A DNA stretch of 6,498 bases from Candidatus Zixiibacteriota bacterium (GTDB lineage: Bacteria > SM23-81): contig DAOVRJ010000145.1 in the NCBI GenBank assembly GCA_030628225.1, forward strand, positions 1-6,498. The letters run 5' to 3'. The position numbers and the translations under genes were made by a program. Below the pieces are notes generated by a model. It was not told the origin of the DNA and made no database searches. It saw nothing but the letters and a program-made list of their open reading frames with translations. Below, piece after piece: positions 1 to 5,463 of this stretch. Every line of letters begins with the position of its first letter. Positions within the stretch are counted from its first letter, which is position 1.

Positions 1-2
1 CC

Positions 3-170
3 GAGTGGAACGCCACAGCCCAGACCTACAACAAATACCTGGGCATACCCTTCACCGACTTCCCTGTCAGGCCGGGAAGGGCCTATCGGGTGGAGGTGAC
101 GGCCGATGCCACCTGGCCGTTTGGCAGCAAGGCAGTGCCAGGTGATGGGCTAAGACGGCGAAGCCGATAG
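3..170 (+). CDS. C-terminal end of an unidentified protein (5' truncated by window edge)
   Basis: An open frame enters from the left edge and ends at the TAG at 168-170, giving 55 visible residues. They begin EWNATAQTYNKYLG and continue with PFTDFPVRPGRAYRVEVTA, which reads like a beta-rich domain often seen in large secreted proteins of FCB-type candidate phyla (a W-A-x-x-Y...VRPGRAYRVEVT pattern). The last residues, GDGLRRRSR, are basic and do not resemble the sorting domain that ends the next two plus-strand genes, so the frame may have been cut short or shifted. The stop lies 21 bases before a strong terminator. The direction and terminator fit a real gene end. The function is not known, and the family resemblance is from memory only. 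Confidence 0.6.
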   Translation, partial: EWNATAQTYNKYLGIPFTDFPVRPGRAYRVEVTADATWPFGSKAVPGDGLRRRSR

Positions 171-191
171 ATATCTGGAAAACTAAAAATC

Positions 192-220
192 AAAAGGCGG
201 GCTTTGCGCCCGCCTTTTTT
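192..220 (+). terminator. Rho-independent terminator, copy A
   Basis: A perfect GGCGGGC/GCCCGCC stem (196-202 with 208-214) and a TTTGC loop are followed by six T, with four A before the stem that can pair with the first T residues. It ends the partial gene stopping at 170. The same hairpin occurs at 1833-1861 and 4078-4106. Confidence 0.92.
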
Positions 221-343
221 ATCAGTATTATCCCCAAACGGGTTCTTTGGGGGAACCCAGAGAAAAAATCCTCTCAAAAATAAGCGAATCATGAGTACAT
301 AAGCGGAAAAAAACTCGAAATTTAAAAAAATCCAAAAAAAGAT

Positions 344-372
344 TTGACAAGAAACACATAAGATACTATATT
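344..372 (+). promoter_or_regulatory. Sigma-70-type promoter upstream of the Kelch gene
   Basis: TTGACA at 344-349, a 17-base spacer, then TATATT at 367-372, preceded by an A-rich, UP-element-like tract (311-340). Transcription would start near 379, leaving a leader of about 175 bases before the ATG at 554. The same bases also fit the Bacteroidetes pattern TTTG...TAnnTTTG (343-346 and 367-374), so the element matches both promoter types. It is unchanged in copy B. Confidence 0.8.
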
Positions 373-381
373 TGCGCGTTT

Positions 382-432
382 ACGGCCAGAGGAACACTAT
401 TTATGGTGTATCCTGATGGGCAATTAAGGTGA
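382..432 (+). other. Leader mini-ORF, probable half Kelch-unit relic
   Basis: The frame from 382 reads TARGTLFMVYPDGQLR then TGA. It contains an ATG at 403 with AGAGGA (388-393) nine bases upstream, so a nine-residue peptide could be translated. The residues resemble the middle of a Kelch unit (compare SARIDHAMVYIGGDQALL in the neighbouring gene). In copy B the same piece runs into clear Kelch sequence after a frameshift. I read it mainly as a gene relic. A regulatory leader peptide is possible but not shown. Confidence 0.35.
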
Positions 433-553
433 TTGTGGACGGGGAGGGGGTATAAAAAGCCCACAGTGGAGACAATCTGCCAGCATTTGTGTTGAGGAAG
501 TCTTGGGGAGAAAATGAGACGAGGCCAATTTTTAAGGAGGAGGTTTTGTTCAA

Positions 554-1810
554 ATGAGAACAATGCTTTGTAGTTTATTCTTGGTTTGCATTCTCTTAGC
601 CAGTGCAGTAGATGCCGCTGACGACTGGACTCAGAAATTTCCTTCATCGAAACCATCGGCGCGATACGCTCATGCCATGGCTTACATCGGCGGCGATCAG
701 GCGCTTTTATTTGGCGGGACCGCTGGTGGCGATGAAACCTGGGTCTATGATCTCAGCACGAACACCTGGACTCAGACGCCCGAAAGCCCTTCATCCAAAC
801 CATCGGCGCGAATCGACCACGCTATGGTTTACATCGGCGGCGATCAGGCGCTTTTATTTGGCGGGAACGTTGGTGGCGATGAGACCTGGGTCTATGATCT
901 CAGCACGAACACCTGGACTCAGAAAAGCCCTTCATCCAAACCATCGGCGCGATACTTCCACGCTATGGCTTACATCGGCGGCGATCAGGTGCTTTTATTC
1001 GGCGGGGACGATGGTGCTTTTGACGATGAGACCTGGGTCTATGATCTCAGCACGAACACCTGGACCCAGGATACGAATACTACCCAGCCTACGGTTAGAG
1101 CTGGACATGGACTCTCCGAGACCAGCATGGATGGATCGAGCTACCTGGTATTATTTGGCGGGTACGATGGTGCTTACGACGACGAGACCTGGACTTTTGG
1201 CGGCGGGGATTATCCTCTCCCTGTGGAGCTCTCCTCCTTCACCGCCACCGGCGGCCAGGGGATGGTCACCCTGGAGTGGATCACCGAGAGCGAAAGCGAT
1301 AACCTGGGTTTCCATCTGTACCGCAGTGAGCATGATAGTCGAATTTTCCAGAGAATCACCGGGGAGCTGATCGCCGGCTCGGGAAATTCCTCCAGCCCTA
1401 GGGACTACTTCTGGGAAGACCGACGAGTAGAGAATGGCCAGACGTACTGGTACCAACTGCAGAGCATCGACTTCCAGGGACAGACCCGGACATACGGCCC
1501 GGTCAGCGCCACACCCACAGAGGCTCTGCCCCACACTTATCGGCTCAGCCAGAACTACCCCAATCCCTTCAACCCCCAGACCTGGATCAGCTACCAGTTG
1601 CCCGAGTTAAGCTCGGTCACGGTCAAAATTTACAACGTCAGGGGACAGCTGGTGAAGACCCTGTTGGACGGTGAGCAGACTCCCGGTATCCATCGGTTGC
1701 TCTGGGACGGTCGAGATCATAGCGAGGTTCCTCTGGCCAGCGGCGTCTACTTCTGCCGGATGAAATCGAACTCCCACGCCCAAACGGTCAAGATGGTCTT
1801 GCTCCGGTAA
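554..1810 (+). CDS. Secreted Kelch-repeat protein with Fn3-like and C-terminal sorting (T9SS / FlgD-Ig-like) domains
   Basis: 418 residues. The start at 554 is supported by AAGGAGGAGG (534-543), ten bases upstream, and by a signal peptide (MRTMLCSLFLVCILLA..., likely cut after VDA at 19-21). Four Kelch units follow (residues about 25-220), each with an SKPSAR-x-x-HAM...LLFGG...DETWVYDL pattern; units 1-3 are nearly identical and unit 4 is diverged. Residues about 221-320 form an Fn3-like domain opening with PLPVELSSF, and 329-418 a tail with NYPNPFNP, WISYQLP and ASGVYF, typical of type IX secretion cargo or FlgD-Ig-like domains. The protein is probably exported and anchored or released at the cell surface. 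Its ligand is unknown. Four Kelch units are few for a closed propeller, which usually needs five to seven, so it may oligomerise or have lost units. It is flanked by direct repeats at 185-440 and 1826-2081. Confidence 0.9.
   Translation: MRTMLCSLFLVCILLASAVDAADDWTQKFPSSKPSARYAHAMAYIGGDQALLFGGTAGGDETWVYDLSTNTWTQTPESPSSKPSARIDHAMVYIGGDQALLFGGNVGGDETWVYDLSTNTWTQKSPSSKPSARYFHAMAYIGGDQVLLFGGDDGAFDDETWVYDLSTNTWTQDTNTTQPTVRAGHGLSETSMDGSSYLVLFGGYDGAYDDETWTFGGGDYPLPVELSSFTATGGQGMVTLEWITESESDNLGFHLYRSEHDSRIFQRITGELIAGSGNSSSPRDYFWEDRRVENGQTYWYQLQSIDFQGQTRTYGPVSATPTEALPHTYRLSQNYPNPFNPQTWISYQLPELSSVTVKIYNVRGQLVKTLLDGEQTPGIHRLLWDGRDHSEVPLASGVYFCRMKSNSHAQTVKMVLLR
626..1060 (+). repeat. Tandem Kelch-unit repeats in DNA (three units)
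   Basis: Units start at the TGG codons at 626, 767 and 914 and are 141, 147 and 147 bases long; a diverged fourth follows from 1061. The first three share long runs of exact DNA identity (for example around GAGACCTGGGTCTATGATCT) and differ mainly after HAM and after LLFGG. This points to recent in-frame amplification or ongoing homogenisation. Length differences are whole codons. Confidence 0.88.
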
Positions 1811-1861
1811 AAAACGCCTATACTCAAAAATCAAAAGGCGGGCTTTGCGCCCGCCTTTTTT
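1560..1861 (+). repeat. Sorting-domain + terminator module, copy 1
   Basis: Matches 3806-4106. It covers the codons from NPFNP to the stop, the short 3' UTR and the GC-rich terminator. From 1580 to the stop I count 9 mismatches in 231 bases; eight are synonymous and one changes Asn to Ser. The 3' UTR differs by one substitution and one indel. Upstream, the Fn3-like coding sequences of the two genes are clearly diverged in DNA, so identity begins abruptly. Confidence 0.9.
1833..1861 (+). terminator. Rho-independent terminator, copy B
   Basis: Same hairpin as at 192-220: stem 1837-1843 with 1849-1855, five-base loop and six T. It lies 22 bases after the Kelch gene stop. It belongs to both repeat families, being the end of the sorting-domain module and the beginning of the intergenic direct repeat. 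Confidence 0.92.
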
Positions 1862-1984
1862 AATATTATTATCCCCAAACGGGTTCTTTGGGGGAAACCA
1901 GAGAAAAAATCCTCTCAAAAATAAGCGAATCATGAGTACATAAGCGGAATAAAACTCAAAATTTAAAAAAATCCAAAAAAAGAT

Positions 1985-2013
1985 TTGACAAGAAACACAT
2001 AAGATACTATATT
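1985..2013 (+). promoter_or_regulatory. Promoter, copy B, upstream of Kelch relic and GLUG gene
   Basis: TTGACA (1985-1990), a 17-base spacer and TATATT (2008-2013), identical to copy A. If active, it gives a leader of about 390 bases before the GLUG gene ATG at 2413, crossing the relic and a mini-ORF. No terminator is visible between this promoter and 2413. Confidence 0.7.
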
Positions 2014-2022
2014 TGTGCGTTT

Positions 2023-2230
2023 GCGGCCAGAGGAACACTATTTATGGTGTATCCTGATGGGCAATTAAGGTAATGGTGGACTCGGCGAATACGGCGAGTT
2101 TGGCGACAACGATGAGACCTGGGTCTATTATCTGGACGAGAACGCCTGGACCCAGAAAAGCCCCTCCTCAAAACCATCTGAGCGAGAAAATCCTGTTAGC
2201 CATTACGAAATTGTTGAAAGGAGGTGGTAA
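2023..2230 (+). pseudogene. Broken Kelch-repeat fragment
   Basis: Two frames together make one Kelch unit. From 2023 the frame reads AARGTLFMVYPDGQLR and stops at 2071-2073. The next frame, open from 2069 to the TAA at 2228-2230, reads GNGGLGEYGEFG, then DNDETWVYYL, DENAWTQK and SPSSKPSER, matching DETWVYDL...NTWTQKSPSSKPSAR of the gene at 554. A shift between about 2065 and 2072 breaks the unit. There is no signal peptide, no second unit and no tail, so this is a remnant. DNA identity to the intact units is high only around the DETWV...WTQKSPSSKP part. The later half is certainly Kelch-derived; the earlier half is inferred from its position and residues. Confidence 0.75.
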
Positions 2231-2297
2231 GTTCATCGCTTGTTCTTTTTTTGTTCACTGTTTGTCCTGTGTTTTTATAAAACAGGAGGAATCAGTC

Positions 2298-2318
2298 ATG
2301 AAAAAAGGAAACGTTTAG
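2298..2318 (+). other. Six-residue mini-ORF with strong ribosome site
   Basis: ATG at 2298 follows CAGGAGGA (2284-2291) at normal spacing, but the frame (MKKGNV) stops after six residues at 2316-2318. A weak promoter-like pair, TTGTTC (2251-2256) and TTATAA (2275-2280, 18-base spacer), lies just upstream. Another ribosome-site-like AAGGAGG near 2219-2225 has no start codon at useful distance. The stretch 2218-2412 therefore looks like decayed gene starts, or a leader of the GLUG gene. I cannot tell which. Confidence 0.25.
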
Positions 2319-2399
2319 AATTAAGGAATAAATCCCCAGAAGAATTCTCAAACCTAAAGAGAGTTGCATGAACTTGACTCGAAGTATAATTCATTTGTT

Positions 2400-2405
2400 G
2401 GGAGG
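2400..2405 (+). promoter_or_regulatory. Ribosome binding site that fixes the GLUG gene start
   Basis: GGGAGG lies seven bases before the ATG at 2413. The in-frame ATG at 2368 has no comparable site and would put 15 extra residues in front of a clean signal peptide, so 2413 is preferred. Confidence 0.8.
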
Positions 2406-2412
2406 TCAAAAA

Positions 2413-4056
2413 ATGAAGAAAATGCTGCTGATCTTAGCAATAATCGTCCTGGGAACAGGGACGCTGTTTGCCGACGGGACCCAACCTCCCGGTTCGGGCA
2501 CTTCAATAGACCCTTATCAGGTTTCTATACTGGATCATTTATTGTGGATCAGTACGAATTCCAGCTCCTGGGGTTCGTATTTTGAACAAACCGCCAATAT
2601 TGATGCCTCGGCAACAAGCGGTTGGAACGGCGGTGCCGGCTTCTCACCCATTGGCAATAGCTCAACCAAATTCAGCGGCTCTTATGATGGCAACGGCTAT
2701 ACCATCAGTGGCTTGTACATCAATCGCTCTACTAATTGTATTGGTCTTTTTGGTTATACTAACGGTGCCACTATACAGGACCTGGGCGTGACCAATGTGA
2801 ATATTGTCGGTAATGGTCAGGTCGGCGGCCTGGTGGGGTGGAATTCTAATAGCACCGTGAGCAATTGCTATACCACCGGCAGTGTGACGGGGAACGACTG
2901 GGCTGTGGGTGGTTTAGTGGGTCTGAATTATGGATCAAATATTGTGCAGTATTGCTACAGCCTCTGTAGTGCGACAAGTGTGGGCAATCAACAAGTTGGC
3001 GGGTTGGTGGGAAGAAATGGGTGGTTAACGGGTAATACTGTGAGTAACTGCTATAGTCGTGGTGCTGTGACGGGGGGTTACTATTCTGGTGGTTTTATTG
3101 GGACCAATAATGGTGGCAATGAAGTGACCAACTGCTACAGTACTGGTTCTGTAATTGGCACCGATGGAGGTGGAGGAGACAATGTTGGCTTTACTGGTGG
3201 CAACTCGGGAACAGTAAACAACTGTTTTTGGGATACGCAAACCTCCGGAAAATCGGGAAGCGACGCCGGCACCGGCAAAACCACGGCGGAGATGAAAACC
3301 CATACCACTTTCACCGCTGCCGGCTGGGATTTTGAAGTAGAAACAGCGAACGGCACCAACGATTACTGGGATATGGATTACTCCGGAACGATCAATAATG
3401 GTTATCCCTATCTTTCCTGGCAGGATGGCGCTAATGTAAGCTTGCCGGTGGAACTGTCCTCATTTTCCGTTCATGCGCAGAACAATGCGGTCATCATTGC
3501 CTGGACAACAGAGAGTGAATTGGATAATCTGGGTTTTATCCTTGAACGTTCCAAGGGCGATAAGGCATCCTGGCAAGAAATGGCATCGTACAGAACACAT
3601 GATGCCCTAAAAGGCCAGGGCTCCACATCGAGCCGCACAGAATATACGTTTACCGATGTCACTGTCGAGGCCGGTGAGAGTTATTATTATCGCCTCTCGG
3701 ATGTGAGTATTCAAGGTGAGATAACCACCTATCCGCCCATTTTCATTCAACTGGTTGCCCAGCATGTTGCGCAGCCCACAGAATTTGTCCTGTACCAGAA
3801 TACTCCCAATCCCTTTAACCCCGACACCTGGATCAGCTACCAGCTACCCGAGTTAAGCTCAGTCACGGTCAAAATTTACAACGTCAGGGGACAGCTGGTG
3901 AAGACCCTGTTGGACGGTGAGCAGACTCCCGGTATCCATCGGCTGCTCTGGGACGGTCGAGATCATAGCGAGGTTCCTCTGGCCAGCGGGGTTTATTTCT
4001 GCCGAATGAAATCGAGCTCCCACGCCCAAACGGTCAAGATGGTCTTGCTCCGGTAA
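2413..4056 (+). CDS. Secreted GLUG-repeat protein with Fn3-like and C-terminal sorting (T9SS / FlgD-Ig-like) domains
   Basis: 547 residues. A signal peptide (MKKMLLILAIIVLGTGTLFA) is probably cut before D21. A beta-rich N-terminal part follows (FSGSYDGNGYTISGLYI near 87-103). GLUG-type repeats come next: VGGLVG at 137, 165 and 195, SGGFIG at 225 and a last one near 258, about 28-32 residues apart, most with an NCY motif. They end in CFWDTQTSG and GTGKTTAEMK (271-295) and NGYPYLSWQ (329-337), the usual closing motifs of such beta-helix-like adhesins. LPVELSSF at 344 opens an Fn3-like domain, and 458-547 is a YPNPFNP-type tail (here NTPNPFNP). It is probably an exported surface or adhesin-like protein; its ligand is unknown. 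The passenger DNA looks richer in A+T than the tail and the minus-strand genes, which may mean a separate origin. It converges on the radical SAM gene. Confidence 0.9.
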   Translation: MKKMLLILAIIVLGTGTLFADGTQPPGSGTSIDPYQVSILDHLLWISTNSSSWGSYFEQTANIDASATSGWNGGAGFSPIGNSSTKFSGSYDGNGYTISGLYINRSTNCIGLFGYTNGATIQDLGVTNVNIVGNGQVGGLVGWNSNSTVSNCYTTGSVTGNDWAVGGLVGLNYGSNIVQYCYSLCSATSVGNQQVGGLVGRNGWLTGNTVSNCYSRGAVTGGYYSGGFIGTNNGGNEVTNCYSTGSVIGTDGGGGDNVGFTGGNSGTVNNCFWDTQTSGKSGSDAGTGKTTAEMKTHTTFTAAGWDFEVETANGTNDYWDMDYSGTINNGYPYLSWQDGANVSLPVELSSFSVHAQNNAVIIAWTTESELDNLGFILERSKGDKASWQEMASYRTHDALKGQGSTSSRTEYTFTDVTVEAGESYYYRLSDVSIQGEITTYPPIFIQLVAQHVAQPTEFVLYQNTPNPFNPDTWISYQLPELSSVTVKIYNVRGQLVKTLLDGEQTPGIHRLLWDGRDHSEVPLASGVYFCRMKSSSHAQTVKMVLLR

Positions 4057-4106
4057 AAACGCCTATAGTCAAAAATCAAAAGGCGGGCTTTGCGCCCGCC
4101 TTTTTT
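3806..4106 (+). repeat. Sorting-domain + terminator module, copy 2
   Basis: Partner of 1560-1861, offset 2246 bases over the coding part. The last 76 residues of the two proteins differ at one position only (Asn to Ser, in MKSNSHAQ versus MKSSSHAQ). The repeat stops just after the terminator T-run; the promoter-leader part found after copy 1 is absent here. Confidence 0.9.
4078..4106. terminator. Terminator, copy C, probably bidirectional
   Basis: Stem 4082-4088 with 4094-4100, then TTTTTT on the plus strand, ending the GLUG gene. On the minus strand the same stem is followed by TTTTGATTTTTGA, so it can also end the leftward radical SAM operon, whose stop codon is about 110 bases away. Confidence 0.88.
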
Positions 4107-4153
4107 GTATGAAGATGATATTGAAAGGGGAGATCCACCCCACCTGATGTTTT

Positions 4154-4200
4154 GTGTCTTTCATTTCACTTTGCATTTATCATTTTACATTTTTCATTCG
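4154..4200. repeat. CATTT-rich low-complexity tract between convergent genes
   Basis: Five CATTT or CATTC words occur at irregular 7-12 base spacing (minus strand: repeated AAATG/GAATG). It lies in the 3' region of both convergent genes and has no coding sense that I can support. Confidence 0.55.
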
Positions 4201-4216
4201 ATATTCGCAGAATATC
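4200..4216. other. Perfect 7-bp inverted repeat at the radical SAM stop codon
   Basis: GATATTC-GCA-GAATATC forms a short AT-rich hairpin overlapping the TGA stop of the radical SAM gene. No T-run follows on either strand, so it is not a standard terminator. It might protect the 3' end of the mRNA or be chance. Confidence 0.4.
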
Positions 4217-5144
4217 ACTCCTCCCCCACAAAAAAGTATCTCCTGCCTTCATGGGTCTTCTGCGAAATTAACCTCTCCTCCAAAAGAACCCCCACGAACT
4301 TGGCCACCTCATGACGGTGGCGGCCCAGGGCCGTGGCCATCTCATCCATCGTGCAGGGACGGCGTCCCAGCATCTCGATGATAACCTCCCGCACCTCCTG
4401 GGGGCACCTCTTCCGGCGCACAGAGGGAGGCTGTGAAATCACTGTGGCCCGCTCCCCAAACAGGTTGCGGATCTCCTCCATCCGCCGGGGTATCAACGGT
4501 TTGGCGAAGCTCTCCGCCGGCGGCCGGATAGCGGTATTCAGGTCAATCCCATCTGGATCAATCCGGGCGATCTGCTCCCGGAACCTCTCCAGCTCTTCGG
4601 AGCCATCGTTGATGCCCTTTAACAGCAACACTTCCAGGCGGATCTTGCCCTGGTACCGGGCCCGAAAATCAGCCAGCCCGCTCACGATCTTCTCCAGACT
4701 CAAGGAGGCGTGCGGCCTGTTCACCTGCTGAAAGACCGCCTCTGTGCCCGCATCCAGGGAAGGTAAAATCAGATCGGCGGCCAACAGTTCCTCCTGAACC
4801 TGCTTATCCCAGAGCATGGAGCTGTTGGTGATGACCGCCACAGGCACATGCGTTATCTGCTTGACCCCGCGGATGAGCCAGCCCAGGTCAGAGTTCAGGG
4901 TGGGCTCTCCCGAGCCGGAGAAGGAAATAATATCCGGGCTGGTACCCGACTCCAGCGCGCTCCTGATCTGGTCTAAGATCACATCGGCGGAATAAAAACT
5001 CTCTCGCCGGACAGACTTGCCGGTCGTCCGCCCCAACTGACAGTACACACAGTCGAAGCTGCATACCTTAAAGGGGACCAGGTCCACCCCCAGGGAGAGA
5101 CCCAGCCGCCGCGATACTACCGGGCCGTACAGGTGTGATTTCAT
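4215..5144 (-). CDS. Radical SAM protein, COG0731-like Fe-S oxidoreductase with C-terminal winged helix
   Basis: 309 residues. The cluster motif CSFDCVYC has cysteines at 28, 32 and 35 (CxxxCxxC), the ligands of the 4Fe-4S cluster that cleaves S-adenosylmethionine. SGSGEPTLN at 76-84 is the SAM-contacting GEP motif, and ITNSSM (105-110) and VLLLKGIND (172-180) fit the barrel of this family. Residues about 247-309 look like a winged helix (PCTMDEMATALGR...VAKFVGVLLEERLI...RRYFFVG), seen in several COG0731 relatives. The ATG at 5144 is chosen because the family begins with this YGPV-SRRLG-SLGVDLVP stretch; longer versions would run over the zinc-ribbon gene. The ribosome site is weak (GGAGAG, about 13 bases away). 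It follows the zinc-ribbon gene by 44 bases, as probable last gene of the operon. The substrate is unknown. Confidence 0.9.
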   Translation of the reverse strand: MKSHLYGPVVSRRLGLSLGVDLVPFKVCSFDCVYCQLGRTTGKSVRRESFYSADVILDQIRSALESGTSPDIISFSGSGEPTLNSDLGWLIRGVKQITHVPVAVITNSSMLWDKQVQEELLAADLILPSLDAGTEAVFQQVNRPHASLSLEKIVSGLADFRARYQGKIRLEVLLLKGINDGSEELERFREQIARIDPDGIDLNTAIRPPAESFAKPLIPRRMEEIRNLFGERATVISQPPSVRRKRCPQEVREVIIEMLGRRPCTMDEMATALGRHRHEVAKFVGVLLEERLISQKTHEGRRYFFVGEE

Positions 5145-5188
5145 CTGAACCGCTTTCTCTCCGGCATCAAAAGTAAACTGCCGACAGG

Positions 5189-5443
5189 CTACCGGCCACA
5201 ACACCGCTTGGGGTCGCTGCAGGGGTTGGTGGTACCGCAGCACGAGGGAGCATCCTGGGCCGTCTGGCCGCTGAATTTCGGCGTCGGGGCACCACCCTTG
5301 AACACAAATCCACCGCCACCGGTGATCACCCGGTGAACCTTGCCGGCACACTTCGGACACCGCTTCAGGGGCGCATCTTTCATCCCCTGAGATTGCTCGA
5401 ACTGATGTCCGCATTTCTCACAGCGATATTCATAGGTAGGCAT
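5189..5443 (-). CDS. FmdB-family small zinc-ribbon protein with Cys-rich tail
   Basis: 84 residues beginning MPTYEYRCEKCGHQFE, the hallmark start of the FmdB / CxxC_CxxC_SSSS family. Zinc would be held by C8, C11, C29 and C32 (RCEKCG and RCPKCAG). A Gly-rich loop (TGGGGFVFKGG) follows, and the C-terminal end carries five more cysteines (68, 69, 75, 81, 82), which could bind a further metal. The ATG at 5443 follows a good ribosome site (GGAGGA), about five bases upstream. It lies 20 bases after the DUF364 gene and 44 before the radical SAM gene, all on the same strand. Family members are called putative regulatory proteins, but their function is not settled. Confidence 0.9.
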   Translation of the reverse strand: MPTYEYRCEKCGHQFEQSQGMKDAPLKRCPKCAGKVHRVITGGGGFVFKGGAPTPKFSGQTAQDAPSCCGTTNPCSDPKRCCGR

Positions 5444-5463
5444 TCGTCTTCCTCCGTGAAAAA

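Larger units (their letters stand above)
185..440 (+). repeat. 256-bp direct repeat, copy A (terminator + promoter + leader)
   Basis: This block aligns without gaps to 1826-2081, with about 10 mismatches by eye (about 96% identity). It contains the GC-rich terminator, a small CCCCAAA/TTTGGGG hairpin, an A-rich tract, a TTGACA/TATATT promoter and about 60 bases that resemble a decayed half of a Kelch unit. Copy A lies just upstream of the Kelch gene at 554 and copy B just downstream, a spacing of 1641 bp. No target-site duplication, terminal inverted repeat or transposase is visible, so a classical IS is not supported. Unequal recombination or duplication of an expression unit fits better. Confidence 0.9.
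1826..2081 (+). repeat. 256-bp direct repeat, copy B
   Basis: Gap-free partner of 185-440, with differences scattered as single bases. It begins in the 3' UTR of the Kelch gene and ends inside a broken Kelch unit at 2081. Copy B brings the same promoter, and RNA from it would read through the Kelch relic toward the GLUG gene. Confidence 0.9.

Noticed and set aside
83-292. Minus-strand 69-residue frame, with a near copy of its first residues in a minus frame at 1607-2038
   Set aside because: The similarity exists only because both cross the duplicated terminator region. The frames run through terminators and into the antisense of real coding sequence, and no ribosome site supports them.
431-477. 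Riboswitch or structured leader before the Kelch gene
   Set aside because: Only a 6-bp GATTGT/ACAATC pairing with a long loop is seen, it is missing in copy B, and no known riboswitch motif is recognised.
612-1370. Long plus-strand frame of 252 residues inside the Kelch gene
   Set aside because: It is the +1 shadow of the Kelch units. Its apparent repeats come from the DNA repeats, and it has no signal peptide or recognisable domain.
185-2081. Composite transposon or insertion sequence bounded by the 256-bp direct repeats
   Set aside because: No transposase, terminal inverted repeats or target-site duplication is visible, and the repeats carry ordinary expression signals.
2073-2318. 81-residue plus-strand frame over the Kelch relic
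   Set aside because: The Kelch residues are in another frame. This one gives Kelch-shadow residues and then the MKKGNV end, with no good ribosome site at 2073.
2368-2412. Earlier in-frame start for the GLUG gene
   Set aside because: It lacks a good ribosome site and would place MNLTRSIIHLLGGQK before a complete signal peptide; 2413 has GGGAGG at the right distance.
5145-5414. Upstream extension of the radical SAM frame to 5414
   Set aside because: The extra 90 residues are out-of-frame reading of the zinc-ribbon gene and show no family similarity.
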